Below, piece after piece: positions 46,428 through 55,312 of a stretch of DNA of 64,000 nucleotides. Positions within the stretch are counted from its first letter, which is position 1; every line of letters begins with the position of its first letter. A program made the position numbers and the translations under genes. A model generated the notes under the pieces. It saw only the letters and a list, made by a program, of their open reading frames with translations, searched no databases and was not told where the DNA came from. The stretch comes from Rhodothermales bacterium (GTDB lineage: Bacteria; Bacteroidota; Rhodothermia; Rhodothermales; UBA10348): the NCBI GenBank assembly GCA_028284865.1, contig JANQQV010000007.1, positions 62,001 through 126,000 on the forward strand, given 5' to 3'.

Positions 46428-49361
46428 CTATTTTCGACTAAACCCTTTGTCATTCAGATACTGCTCATATAGCATCCCGAAAAGCGTCTTCTTCAATTCA
46501 GGATTGCTCATGAGCTTGTTGTAGAGTCCAACCCGTTCGTTCACGAAGGACAGTAATTCCTTCTCCCCTTCCTCGGTAAACTTCTTGCGCTTATTCGTCG
46601 GGGAATTATCTCCCATGTGAACAGCGTCCAGCTCTTCTTTTGATTGCATCCGAGATGCAAACTCTCTCAACGCCACCTTGTCTTCCTCACTGAATTCCGT
46701 GGCGTATACCTCGTTAATACGACTCAAAATGGAAGAGAGGTAGTCCTCCTCTTCTTCAGAGACAGCACCATCCCCAATTGCCACTGGAGGGAGCACTTTC
46801 GGCTCATGTACTGCAATAGCCCCTTCGAACTGTTTCTGCAACCTGAAGTAGTCCAAATCAACCGAGTCTAGTAGCTCATGAATATCCACTCGGTCTGGAC
46901 GGGGAAGCTTTTTAACTACCGATCTCAAGAACATGTACAGCTTCTCCCAGTCAGTCTCGTAGAAGTCTGCAATCTGGGATACGTATCCGTAAAGCCGACA
47001 GAACGATGATGCCTTCGAACGAAATTCCTCACGCACTTCTTCGTCTTCGATCCTGCTCCATCGCTCCACGACACTATCCAGAATTGGAATGAATTCGGCA
47101 TCGCTTCGTTTTGGATCTAGAAAGATCTCGCAGAACGTGTCTCGCTCTTCATCGCTATACAGGTGAAACTCCTCTATCTCGCTATGGAGCTGATACAACC
47201 TGTTTGGATCTGTCGTACCCTCAAGGGTTGTTTCACCATAGTAGGGAGCAAACGCTTCTTCGATGTCCTCCGCGCTATTCACAAAGTCGAGCACAAACGT
47301 GTTTGTCTTGCCCTTCGTGGTCCTATTAAGTCTGGAAAGGGTCTGTACTGCTTGAAGACCTCGGAGCGTCTTATCGACGAACATGGTGTGCAGGAGAGGC
47401 TCATCGAACCCGGTCTGGTACTTGTTTGCAACGATTAGGAGCTTGTATTCCGGTCGCTTCAACGCATCAGGAATGATCTTTGCGATCTCTGGGTTCATAG
47501 ACCTCTCTGTATAGTCTACCCCCCTCTCCGTAATCGTCCCCGTGAAGGCCACCAACGCATAATACGGAGTTCCCCTTTCCTTCAGCTGACGATCCACTTC
47601 CAGCTTGTACTTGACGCACATCTGGCGAGACGAAGTCACAATCATGGCTTTCGCCTTTCCACCGATCTCGTTCTTGGTCTTCGAATCGAAGTGATCAAGA
47701 ATGATGGTGACTTTCTCCTTCACGTTGTGCTCGTGCAGGTCTACCCAACCAATCAGCTTTTTGAGCGAGGTTTTCTCAGGAAATCTCGGATCATCCAGAA
47801 TGCGTTTTGAAAGCTCAAAGTGACGCTGGTAAGTGGTATAGTTCTGAAGCACATCCAGCGTGAACTCTTCCCCTATCGACTGCTTCATCGAATAGGTGTG
47901 AAATGAGCGTGGGATACTATCCGCTCCTTGAGTTCCGAATATTTCAATGGTCTTGTTCTTCGGCGTACCAGTGAAACCAAAGAAACTGACGTGCTCCAAC
48001 TTTGAGCGATATTTCATCTCCTTGAGAATACGCTCATCTAAATCACCTCCGGTGACATCGTCCTCATCATCAATAGAGAGTGCTTTGTTGAGATGCTTCT
48101 TCTGCTCACCACTCTGGGAGGAGTGAACCTCATCAACAATTACGGCAAATCGCCTCGTGCCTAGACTCTTGATTGTGTCAGATATGAACGGAAACTTCTG
48201 AATCGTAGTGATGACAATGGATTTTCCCTGCTCCAAGAACTCCTTGAGTTGCTGAGATCCCATTTGGACTCCATTTACAACTCCCTTGGTGCGTTCAAGC
48301 TGACGTATCGTGTTCTGAAGCTGGCTGTCCAGTACTCTCCTATCAGTTACCACGATTACCGTATCGAACAATCGATCTGTATCAGATGGCTTCTGATAGA
48401 ACGAGGTGAGCATGTGAGCGAGCCATCCGATGGAGTATGACTTCCCAGAGCCTGTCGTATGCTGAACGAGGTAGTTCTTACCTGCCCCATCGCCCCTTAA
48501 AGCCGTTCTAAGGCTTCGTATCACATCTAGCTGGTGGTAGCGAGGAAAAATGAGTACTTCACTCTCCTTCTCTTCTACGAGTTTTGTGGTCTCGTTGTAG
48601 ACCTTCTCCTTCTCACGCGAGACATGGACAAAGTTCTCTAGAATGTCTAGTAGTGATGTAGGGGTGAGAATGTCTTGCCACAAATACGCGGTCTTGACAC
48701 CGTTTGGATTGATGGGATTCTTGATGCCTTTGTTGAAAGGCAAAAAGCGTGTCCCGTATCCGCTGAGCCGAGTAGCCATGTAGACCAGATCTTGGTCTAC
48801 CGCAAAGTGAACGACGCACCGCTTGAACTGGAGTAGAGGCTCCCCTGCGGGCTTGCGATCTTCCTTGTACTGCTTCTTCGCATCCTTGACCGTCTGCCCC
48901 GTGAGCTGGTTTTTTAGCTCAATCGTGACCACCGGAAGCCCATTCGCAAAGAGAACCACGTCAATGGAGTTCTCATTCTTGGTCGAGTAGTGAAGCTGGC
49001 GAACCACAGACAACCTGTTCGCTTCGAAAAGCTTCTGATGATCAGGATTCAGTCCGCTCTTCGGCTCGAAGTAGCACAGTTTGAAGTGGATTCCACGATG
49101 CTTGATTGCTCCTCGAAGGACGCTGATCAGTCCTTTCTTTCTGATCTCTTCAGAGACAATCTTGCAGAAGCGTGATTCGGTCTCGTCTCCATAGGATTGA
49201 CTAAGCTTTTCCCACTCATCAGGCTGAGTATCTTTGACGAAACCCGATAGTTCTGATGTAATCAGGCACAGGTCACGATCATACACAGAGTAATCGCATA
49301 TCCTGTAGCCTGAGCTGACTAGACCTTCTTCAATGATATCCTCAAGGTCTCTTTCCTTCAT
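46428..49361 (-). CDS. hsdR: Type I restriction enzyme, endonuclease/translocase subunit
   Basis: 977 residues. The N-terminal nuclease has D134 (SIDVVLFANG) and E148-x-K150 (VVTIELKN), the PD-(D/E)XK core. The SF2 motor follows with Walker A TTGSGKS (about 302-308), DEVH at 411-414, a GFTGTPKNKT motif and helicase motif VI-like QTLSRLNRTTKGK. A helical C-terminal region binds the methylase. With HsdM and HsdS it should cut unmodified foreign DNA after ATP-driven translocation. It starts four bases after hsdS stops, and all catalytic residues are present, so it is probably active. Confidence 0.94.
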   Translation of the reverse strand: MKERDLEDIIEEGLVSSGYRICDYSVYDRDLCLITSELSGFVKDTQPDEWEKLSQSYGDETESRFCKIVSEEIRKKGLISVLRGAIKHRGIHFKLCYFEPKSGLNPDHQKLFEANRLSVVRQLHYSTKNENSIDVVLFANGLPVVTIELKNQLTGQTVKDAKKQYKEDRKPAGEPLLQFKRCVVHFAVDQDLVYMATRLSGYGTRFLPFNKGIKNPINPNGVKTAYLWQDILTPTSLLDILENFVHVSREKEKVYNETTKLVEEKESEVLIFPRYHQLDVIRSLRTALRGDGAGKNYLVQHTTGSGKSYSIGWLAHMLTSFYQKPSDTDRLFDTVIVVTDRRVLDSQLQNTIRQLERTKGVVNGVQMGSQQLKEFLEQGKSIVITTIQKFPFISDTIKSLGTRRFAVIVDEVHSSQSGEQKKHLNKALSIDDEDDVTGGDLDERILKEMKYRSKLEHVSFFGFTGTPKNKTIEIFGTQGADSIPRSFHTYSMKQSIGEEFTLDVLQNYTTYQRHFELSKRILDDPRFPEKTSLKKLIGWVDLHEHNVKEKVTIILDHFDSKTKNEIGGKAKAMIVTSSRQMCVKYKLEVDRQLKERGTPYYALVAFTGTITERGVDYTERSMNPEIAKIIPDALKRPEYKLLIVANKYQTGFDEPLLHTMFVDKTLRGLQAVQTLSRLNRTTKGKTNTFVLDFVNSAEDIEEAFAPYYGETTLEGTTDPNRLYQLHSEIEEFHLYSDEERDTFCEIFLDPKRSDAEFIPILDSVVERWSRIEDEEVREEFRSKASSFCRLYGYVSQIADFYETDWEKLYMFLRSVVKKLPRPDRVDIHELLDSVDLDYFRLQKQFEGAIAVHEPKVLPPVAIGDGAVSEEEEDYLSSILSRINEVYATEFSEEDKVALREFASRMQSKEELDAVHMGDNSPTNKRKKFTEEGEKELLSFVNERVGLYNKLMSNPELKKTLFGMLYEQYLNDKGFSRK

Positions 49362-49365
49362 GGCG

Positions 49366-50691
49366 TCAATTCACTTCTGAAGGTGACCAGTCCCGAACGT
49401 CGATCTTGCCCGTTACCGCTTCGGAAATGAGAGATCTTCGATATTCCTGTAGCAACAGAATGGATTTACCGCTCTTATCTATTTCACAGTCTAAATACTG
49501 AGTTTCACTATCGAGATACTCCTCAATCTCGTCTTGCTCATTTGAGGGAGGAACAATTACTTCGAGCCTTCCCAGTTTTTCTTTGGTGAAATGAGGGATA
49601 CTTGTCGTATCAACCAATCCTAAATAGATGTTCTTTGAATAAAACGAAGACAACAGGTACTCGAAGTAACTTGAGTTATCTGTGGTTAGTCTGACACGAT
49701 TTAAAGATTTCTGATACATCATTCCTTCCCGTTCATTCTGCCACCGCGCGGTTCTTCCAACGTCTCCACCTTCTGTGACCAATAGATCCCCGTCCTTTAG
49801 GAGATAGTTACAAATCTCGCTGGGCGTAAAGAACGTCTTCTTTAGGTCGTCCAGTTCTATAAATCGATCTTGAACATTCAAATTACGAAGATATGGCAAC
49901 TCAACGGCCTCAGGCTTTGGACTGCGTTTTGAGTCTAGCATCTTACCCAACTCAATCGCAGAAATGTGTTTCAGTTTGGTCTTCGTCCAATGCCTTGGGA
50001 TATCCCCAATCCACTCAACTTCTGAGTCTTTCATTTCAGCATCGGGGTAGAGTCCCTTCGTCACCACGTGTGAAATCAAACTCGCCTTCTGCTCCTCCAG
50101 CAATTCAATCTTGCGTTTTTTCTTTTCAATCAGAGAGTCGATGAGGGCAGTTTTGCGGTCGAGGAATAACGCAATTTTGTTTTGTTCATCCTCTGTCGGA
50201 AGCAAAAGTGGCAAATCAAGGAATGAATCATCGTACATCCTCAATCGAGAGTCCACAATTCCTTTGGATCTCTTTCTGAACTCGGTAACGCAACGATCAT
50301 CTCGAAGTAGGTAGTGATAAAATTTCGGAACGACGAAAGACGCGAACCGAAATACAGAATAAGCTGGTGACACTACCCCATCGAACGGACTTACGCCTAG
50401 TGCGCGCTTCCAAGTCAGCATGATGTTGCTAACTAAATCGTCCTTGCTAACCTTAGCATATCCAATCAGCGACTCTGATCGAGACAAATGCTCTCCATCG
50501 TCGACATTCTTTATTGATGACCTCTGAACCACGCCGCTGTGTTCGGTGACGGAGAGTAGATTTTCATGCCCAGTAGTACTTTTTTCCTTGCGTACCGAAA
50601 GAAGATATTTTGCTCTCCTTGTCAGCCAGTGTTTCGGGATCGTATCAATCCACTCAACACCTGAATCCTTGTATTCCGAATACCTTTTCAT
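49366..50691 (-). CDS. hsdS: Type I restriction-modification specificity subunit
   Basis: 441 residues with two target-recognition domains in tandem. Each half begins with a similar phrase (KDSGVEWIDTIPKHW near residue 7 and KDSEVEWIGDIPRHW near residue 222) and ends in a coiled spacer (KKRKIELLEEQKASLISHVVTKG and the C-terminal LLLQEYRRSLISEAVTGKIDV). This is a complete two-TRD subunit, so a bipartite recognition site is expected. The start overlaps the stop of the upstream nuclease gene by four bases; hsdR follows after four bases. There is no second or silent hsdS in the window. Confidence 0.94.
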   Translation of the reverse strand: MKRYSEYKDSGVEWIDTIPKHWLTRRAKYLLSVRKEKSTTGHENLLSVTEHSGVVQRSSIKNVDDGEHLSRSESLIGYAKVSKDDLVSNIMLTWKRALGVSPFDGVVSPAYSVFRFASFVVPKFYHYLLRDDRCVTEFRKRSKGIVDSRLRMYDDSFLDLPLLLPTEDEQNKIALFLDRKTALIDSLIEKKKRKIELLEEQKASLISHVVTKGLYPDAEMKDSEVEWIGDIPRHWTKTKLKHISAIELGKMLDSKRSPKPEAVELPYLRNLNVQDRFIELDDLKKTFFTPSEICNYLLKDGDLLVTEGGDVGRTARWQNEREGMMYQKSLNRVRLTTDNSSYFEYLLSSFYSKNIYLGLVDTTSIPHFTKEKLGRLEVIVPPSNEQDEIEEYLDSETQYLDCEIDKSGKSILLLQEYRRSLISEAVTGKIDVRDWSPSEVN

Positions 50692-51614
50692 CCCTCTTGC
50701 CTCTCATACGACTGCTTGACAAGGGACATGGCGTATTCAACCTGATCGGGTTTCTGGATGTAAAAGCGGTAATCTCCATTTCCCCAGTGTCCTTTCTCGC
50801 TTATGTCTTCGCACAAGCCCAAAGGATCGTCTAGCTCACCTTTCTTAAGGTTGAACATCAACGGAATGCCTTTGTCGTACATGATCGCGTCGACGAAAGG
50901 ACCGTACCTGCGAAAGCTGATGTACTGCTTGTTGTACTTGATCTCGATATCGTCACTCAAGGCTAGAATACGCTCTTTAATCTGGTGCCAAAGATCGATG
51001 ATATGCTGAGGACGATTCTTTGACTTATTTAGGTGATACGCCTCATCCACTTTGACCACTTCCGAGGATACGCTACGCACCACATCGCTTTTGCCAGAGG
51101 ACACGGAATTGATATCCACATCAGACTGCGTTTCAATCTGATTAAAGCTTACCGATCCATTTTCGAACCGTGTGATTTCCCAAAGCTCGAATGGCACGTT
51201 TCTAAAGCCAATAGAATGCCTCTGGTAAGCCGTGAACTTGGGAGAGACGAAGATGACGCGAGACTGCGACCAATCAACTTCCTCACGTTTGAGCGTTCGC
51301 TCCATCCGTTCATTGAACTCCAGAATGAAGTCTGCCTTGTTGTTGAGTAGAATGGAGAGATAGGTGTAGCCCTGATCGATTACCGAGTAGTTGGTGCCCT
51401 TCTTGTACTCAATGATGACAAACGCATTTGATTCAGCATCATAGCAGAGAGAGTCAAAGCGAAACGATTGGATGGGAAATTCTGACCGTACCAGATCTAG
51501 CCCAAATAGCTCATCGACATTTCCTTCAACGAGGTCCTGAATTTCCTTCTCAAGCGCAAATGCCTTTGAGCGGACGTGCGTTAGAGTACCCCCTCTTTGA
51601 TCAAACAGCTTCAT
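50688..51614 (-). CDS. PD-(D/E)XK nuclease-like protein with DUF5655-like C-terminus in the hsd operon
   Basis: 308 residues from ATG 51614, chosen because the 45 upstream codons run back over hsdM. The N-terminal 100 residues have FRFDSLCYDAESNAFVIIEYKKG: D54, E69-x-K71 match a PD-(D/E)XK active site of the type seen in NucS-related and DUF91 nucleases. The C-terminal 110 residues (IKERILALSDDIEIKYNKQYISFRR, later DDPLGLCEDISEKGHWGNGDYRF) resemble DUF5655. It sits between hsdM and hsdS with a one-base gap and a four-base overlap, so it is made with the restriction enzyme. Such accessory genes occur in type I loci, but their role is not settled. Confidence 0.75.
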   Translation of the reverse strand: MKLFDQRGGTLTHVRSKAFALEKEIQDLVEGNVDELFGLDLVRSEFPIQSFRFDSLCYDAESNAFVIIEYKKGTNYSVIDQGYTYLSILLNNKADFILEFNERMERTLKREEVDWSQSRVIFVSPKFTAYQRHSIGFRNVPFELWEITRFENGSVSFNQIETQSDVDINSVSSGKSDVVRSVSSEVVKVDEAYHLNKSKNRPQHIIDLWHQIKERILALSDDIEIKYNKQYISFRRYGPFVDAIMYDKGIPLMFNLKKGELDDPLGLCEDISEKGHWGNGDYRFYIQKPDQVEYAMSLVKQSYERQEG

Positions 51615-51615
51615 A

Positions 51616-53328
51616 TCAGTCCTCCAAAATCTGTCTGAGTAAGTCCTTGGACTCTTCTTCGAGAGCAAGTAAATCAGCGGTGATCTCAGAAAGAGGACGG
51701 GGAGGTGTGTACTTGTAGAAGTACTTCGAGAAGTTGATCTCGTAGCCAACCGAATCGAAGGATCTATCTACCCAGTATTCTTCTAGGTGTGGGTTCACCT
51801 CCCTTTGGATGTACTCTTCAATAGACTCCGAAAGGGGTATGCGTTCGTAATCTCGCTTCTTTGTATCCGCCTTGGGACTACCGTCGCGCTTGCGAACGAC
51901 TTTTCCATCTTCGACAAGAGGCTGTTCCACTCGAACCTTAGTGTAGCCGAAGAACTCGTTTCCGTAGATCTTGGAGAACTCACTCTCCTCAAATGAGGCA
52001 TACAGATCCAGTAGTTCTCGTCTGTTCTGTTTAGAAAGCTCCTTTCGCTTATCGCCAAGCGACTTCTTCATCTGCTGATAGAACGATGAGCCATCTATTA
52101 GATGAACCTTACCCTTTCGTTGAGATGACTTTCGGTTGGTAACAATCCACAAATACGTGGTGATACCCGTATTGAAGAACATCTGATCAGGAAGGCGAAG
52201 GATGCACTCTAGCCAATCGTTTTCGATGATCCATCGACGAATCTCGGACTCACCACTCCCTGCATCTCCAGTAAAGAGTGGCGACCCGTTCATAACGATC
52301 CCGATACGCGACCCACGATCCCGATCCATCTTCGAGATCATGTGCTGAAGGAAAAGAAGCTGTCCATCAGAGGAGCGAGGCGTACCTGCCGAGAAACGTC
52401 CATTCGGATTCTTGGCCTCCTCCTCGATCTCCACCTTCTCAGATTTCCAACTGACTCCATAGGGAGGATTGGTAATCATGTAGTCGAACCGATCCCCAGC
52501 AAACTTGTCTTCAGTGAGCGAAGATTCGCCTCGAATATTCTCAGGGTCACCATCCGAGATCATCATATCGGATTTGCAGATAGCGTATGTCTGGGGGTTT
52601 AGCTCCTGTCCGGAGAGTCGTAGCTCTACGCTTTCATTGACGAAATCATGAATCCACTCCTGCGAAATGGTGAGCATTCCACCAGTCCCGCAACACGGAT
52701 CAAATATGGAGCGAACAAGCCCCTCCCCTTTGAGCCTGTCTGTGTCAGGCGTGAAGATCATCCCGACTAGGAGGCGCACAACATCACGCGGCGTATAGTG
52801 CTCCCCACTCGTCTCATTAGACATCTCTGAGAACTTGCGAAGCAGTTCTTCAAACACCTGACCCATGGTGTGATTGCTCACCACATCTGGATGTAGGTCT
52901 ATCTCGGTGAACTTCTCGACGAACAGAAAGAGTCGCTTGTTCTTGTGAAGCTTATCGATGTGCTTGCCGATCCCAAAGTTCTCAATGATCTCGCGCACAT
53001 TCTTTGAGTATCCGTCGAGATACCCGTTCAGATTCATCCGAATGTTGTGAGGGTCCTGCGTTAGCCTTTTGAGGTCGTACTTCGAACGGTTGTAGAAACT
53101 CGCTCCCACCTTGTTCAGGATGATTGGTGCTGGATCATCCACTTTAGACTTCCACTCTTCGTACAGCGCATAGACCTGCTCCTTTTGAGGCTCTAGGACG
53201 CAGTCTAGTCGCCTCAGAACGACGAACGGGAGGATTACATCTCCATACTCATGTTGCTTGAACAAGCCCCTTAGAACGTCATCACAGACGTTCCAGATGA
53301 AAGTGGAGATCTTAGAGAAGTCGGACAT
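51616..53328 (-). CDS. hsdM: Type I restriction-modification DNA methyltransferase subunit
   Basis: 570 residues. An N-terminal helical HsdM_N domain (SDFSKISTFIWNVCDDVLRGLF) precedes an N6-adenine methyltransferase. The AdoMet site is DPCCGTGG at 210-217 and the catalytic NPPY is at 287-290. It methylates adenine within the site chosen by HsdS and so protects host DNA. It is the first gene of the hsd operon, 121 bases downstream of the unknown 145-residue gene. Confidence 0.95.
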   Translation of the reverse strand: MSDFSKISTFIWNVCDDVLRGLFKQHEYGDVILPFVVLRRLDCVLEPQKEQVYALYEEWKSKVDDPAPIILNKVGASFYNRSKYDLKRLTQDPHNIRMNLNGYLDGYSKNVREIIENFGIGKHIDKLHKNKRLFLFVEKFTEIDLHPDVVSNHTMGQVFEELLRKFSEMSNETSGEHYTPRDVVRLLVGMIFTPDTDRLKGEGLVRSIFDPCCGTGGMLTISQEWIHDFVNESVELRLSGQELNPQTYAICKSDMMISDGDPENIRGESSLTEDKFAGDRFDYMITNPPYGVSWKSEKVEIEEEAKNPNGRFSAGTPRSSDGQLLFLQHMISKMDRDRGSRIGIVMNGSPLFTGDAGSGESEIRRWIIENDWLECILRLPDQMFFNTGITTYLWIVTNRKSSQRKGKVHLIDGSSFYQQMKKSLGDKRKELSKQNRRELLDLYASFEESEFSKIYGNEFFGYTKVRVEQPLVEDGKVVRKRDGSPKADTKKRDYERIPLSESIEEYIQREVNPHLEEYWVDRSFDSVGYEINFSKYFYKYTPPRPLSEITADLLALEEESKDLLRQILED

Positions 53329-53449
53329 TGATACCCGTACCTGATTTAAACGGAAGGCGCACGTTACGAAAGCCCATATGAAAAGTGAATGAGGGTGTTT
53401 ACTACTCTAGAGTCCCGACCTAATCCGCTTCCGAGTCACGCCCACAAGA

Positions 53450-53887
53450 CTATGGTAGGTGTTCCAGCTTGCTCACAGCGTCAGCCTTGAAGAAGTAGAA
53501 CCAAAATCCGTCAACTTGCTGACAGGTCCACCCCTCGCCAAGTGCCAATAAGATTCGCTGACAAAGCCGGGAGTATAGGCGCCCCCGTCTCCCATCTGTG
53601 GGGGTGAAGTAGAAGTACGACGTGTCGGTACGCTTGACGATGGTACACAGCGCTTCGATGAGCTTTTGTACCAGCTGAAATATCAAAGGCGGTCTTATTA
53701 CGCTTTCCGCTGTGTAAGACCATTCGTAGTCAATTACGTCCTCTTCTGAGCAATCCCATGACCTCCAAAGCGATTCCAACATCGTGTCCGGCCAAGTGTT
53801 GGTCTCTTTGAAAGCCATCGAAACCTCGTTGTGGTCATTTAACTCAACTCTCCAAAGTCCCTCTTCCATATCCACTTGGGCAATCAT
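53450..53887 (-). CDS. Unknown 145-residue protein next to the restriction operon
   Basis: No recognised family. The sequence is rich in tryptophan and acidic residues in its first half (LWRVELNDHNEVSMAF, ESLWRSWDCSEEDVIDYEWSY). The second half (DTSYFYFTPTDGRRGRLYSRLCQRIL and GFWFYFFKAD) looks like an alpha/beta fold with a helix between two strands, somewhat like small toxin or acetyltransferase-sized proteins, though no motif decides this. It lies 15 bases after the short recombinase gene and 121 bases before hsdM. An operon partner of the recombinase or an anti-restriction/immunity factor are both possible. Confidence 0.65.
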   Translation of the reverse strand: MIAQVDMEEGLWRVELNDHNEVSMAFKETNTWPDTMLESLWRSWDCSEEDVIDYEWSYTAESVIRPPLIFQLVQKLIEALCTIVKRTDTSYFYFTPTDGRRGRLYSRLCQRILLALGEGWTCQQVDGFWFYFFKADAVSKLEHLP

Positions 53888-53902
53888 GCAAAAACAACTT
53901 AG

Positions 53903-54496
53903 CTAGAGCATTTCAATGAGGTTCTTTTTCGCCTCGGAAGAGACTTCTACGTAGTGCTGAGTTGTGGCGAGGTGCTTGTGACCCAGGATTGATTGAAGGT
54001 CTTTGAGAGATCCTCCAGCCCGAGACAGATTTCTCGCCGAACGAGTGGCAAGTGTTCTTCTTCCAGAATGACTCGATGCTCCCTCCAACCCCAACCTCTC
54101 GTAGGTACGCTTGAACCACAGGACTATTGAATGCGGAGACATAGGTGCCCCACGCATTGATATGATCACATTCTCGTCCCTATTCCTCCAGACACACGAA
54201 TCGCTCTGGCGCAGGTCAGTCAATGCCTTACGCAATTCCGGATGAGTTGGGATCACCCGCCCAGAGCCTTTCTTAGCTATTGCATCTCGGACCTCTAAGT
54301 GATCTTGAACCTCTCCAGAGGGGCCCAACACCATTGACCAACAAAGCTTGGCAATCTCCGAAGCCCTGAGACCAGCCCTAAAGCTCAACAGGAATATTAC
54401 AACGTTCCTTTCCGGATATCGGGTCTCCTCAGTCAGATAACGAAGTACAGCTCGCGCCTGATGATCAGTGAGAATCTTTGCTTGTTTTCCAGCCAT
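53903..54496 (-). CDS. Short tyrosine recombinase (catalytic domain only)
   Basis: 197 residues from ATG 54496; the longer frame to 54619 runs through the AT-rich control region. The catalytic set is complete: R44 (RAGLRASEIAKL), K76 or K77, H143-x-x-R146 (HSGRRTLAT), H173 (LGHKHLATTQHY) and the nucleophile Y182. The N-terminal core-binding domain of full integrases is missing, as in FimB/FimE-type and other small recombinases that invert or resolve DNA. The next genes are the unknown 145-residue protein and the hsd operon, so a site-specific switch acting on this region is possible. No inverted target pair was found by eye. Confidence 0.88.
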   Translation of the reverse strand: MAGKQAKILTDHQARAVLRYLTEETRYPERNVVIFLLSFRAGLRASEIAKLCWSMVLGPSGEVQDHLEVRDAIAKKGSGRVIPTHPELRKALTDLRQSDSCVWRNRDENVIISMRGAPMSPHSIVLWFKRTYERLGLEGASSHSGRRTLATRSARNLSRAGGSLKDLQSILGHKHLATTQHYVEVSSEAKKNLIEML

Positions 54497-54646
54497 TTTG
54501 CACAGTTTATAAAACGATTTACACATTTTATATGCATATATAGCTACAAGGTTGCGTGGTAATCCCACTTTATTGTTGTGCACCATCGTCTTACACTGGA
54601 ATCGATACAGTTTGCACAAAAAATATCCATTTCAACTTTCAGTCCC
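54497..54646. promoter_or_regulatory. AT-rich divergent control region between recombinase and receiver genes
   Basis: 150 bases, very A/T-rich, containing the 12-bp palindrome TATATGCATATA at 54529-54540 and two TTTGCACA copies (54497 and 54611) in the same orientation. It must hold the promoters of both divergent genes and could hold a recombinase site. Confidence 0.4.
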
Positions 54647-55312
54647 ATGCAGGAGCAGACCATCTTGGATTTCTTCGCCGAGAACAAAGAGTGGATTTTT
54701 AACGGTGTCGGGGCACTGTTCTTGATGGGCTTATTTGGTTGGCTAGGAAGGAAGCTCCTTTCAGGCTCCTCTGCATCACCAGCGGGGACTACCAATACGA
54801 CCGTGACCAACAACATCAACGTTGGGTCCGGCCACAATTCGGCTCCAAACGACGTGCAAAAGTCGGAGTCATCAGAGGAGACGCAAGAGGACACACTTGG
54901 CGGGGAGCTAGACTTGGTCACCCGGAAAGCTCTAACGAGAATTGTCTTCGTTGATGACGATGTGAAGTTCAAAATCGTTCAGATCCTAAAAAAGTCCGGA
55001 TGGATCAATACCTCCATAATCAAGGATGTTGCCAATATTGATGAGGACCCCATTGTGTCTGCTCATATCGTTTTCGTCGATATTCGCGGCGTTGGTAAAG
55101 CCATGGATTTCAAGGATGAAGGCTTGGGCTTGGCTCTAGCACTGAAGAAGAAATACTCAGAGAAGTACGTAGTGATCTATTCTACTCAGAGCCAAGGAAA
55201 CCGCTTTCACGAAGCATTACGACAGGTAGATACTTTCGTCTCCAAGAATGCAGAGCCTTACGAATTTCAGGAGATCATTGAACAGGCAAGCGAGAGAATC
55301 AGTCTAGCATGA
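54647..55312 (+). CDS. Membrane-anchored receiver-domain protein
   Basis: 221 residues from ATG 54647. One membrane helix lies near the N-terminus (WIFNGVGALFLMGLFGWLG, residues 16-34), followed by a Thr/Asn/Ser-rich linker and a receiver domain at about 97-221. The receiver has all key residues: acidic cluster D103-D105 (VFVDDD), phosphoacceptor D145 (VFVDIRG), S179/T180 (VIYST) and K200 (FVSKN). There is no DNA-binding or enzyme domain, so the membrane part must be the output or simply the anchor. The stop overlaps the start of the kinase gene by four bases, and that gene encodes its probable phospho-donor. Confidence 0.8.
   Translation: MQEQTILDFFAENKEWIFNGVGALFLMGLFGWLGRKLLSGSSASPAGTTNTTVTNNINVGSGHNSAPNDVQKSESSEETQEDTLGGELDLVTRKALTRIVFVDDDVKFKIVQILKKSGWINTSIIKDVANIDEDPIVSAHIVFVDIRGVGKAMDFKDEGLGLALALKKKYSEKYVVIYSTQSQGNRFHEALRQVDTFVSKNAEPYEFQEIIEQASERISLA

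Noticed and set aside
49366-53328. Phase-variable hsdS by inversion
   Set aside because: Only one hsdS is present and I found no silent copy or inverted TRD repeats, although a short recombinase is nearby.
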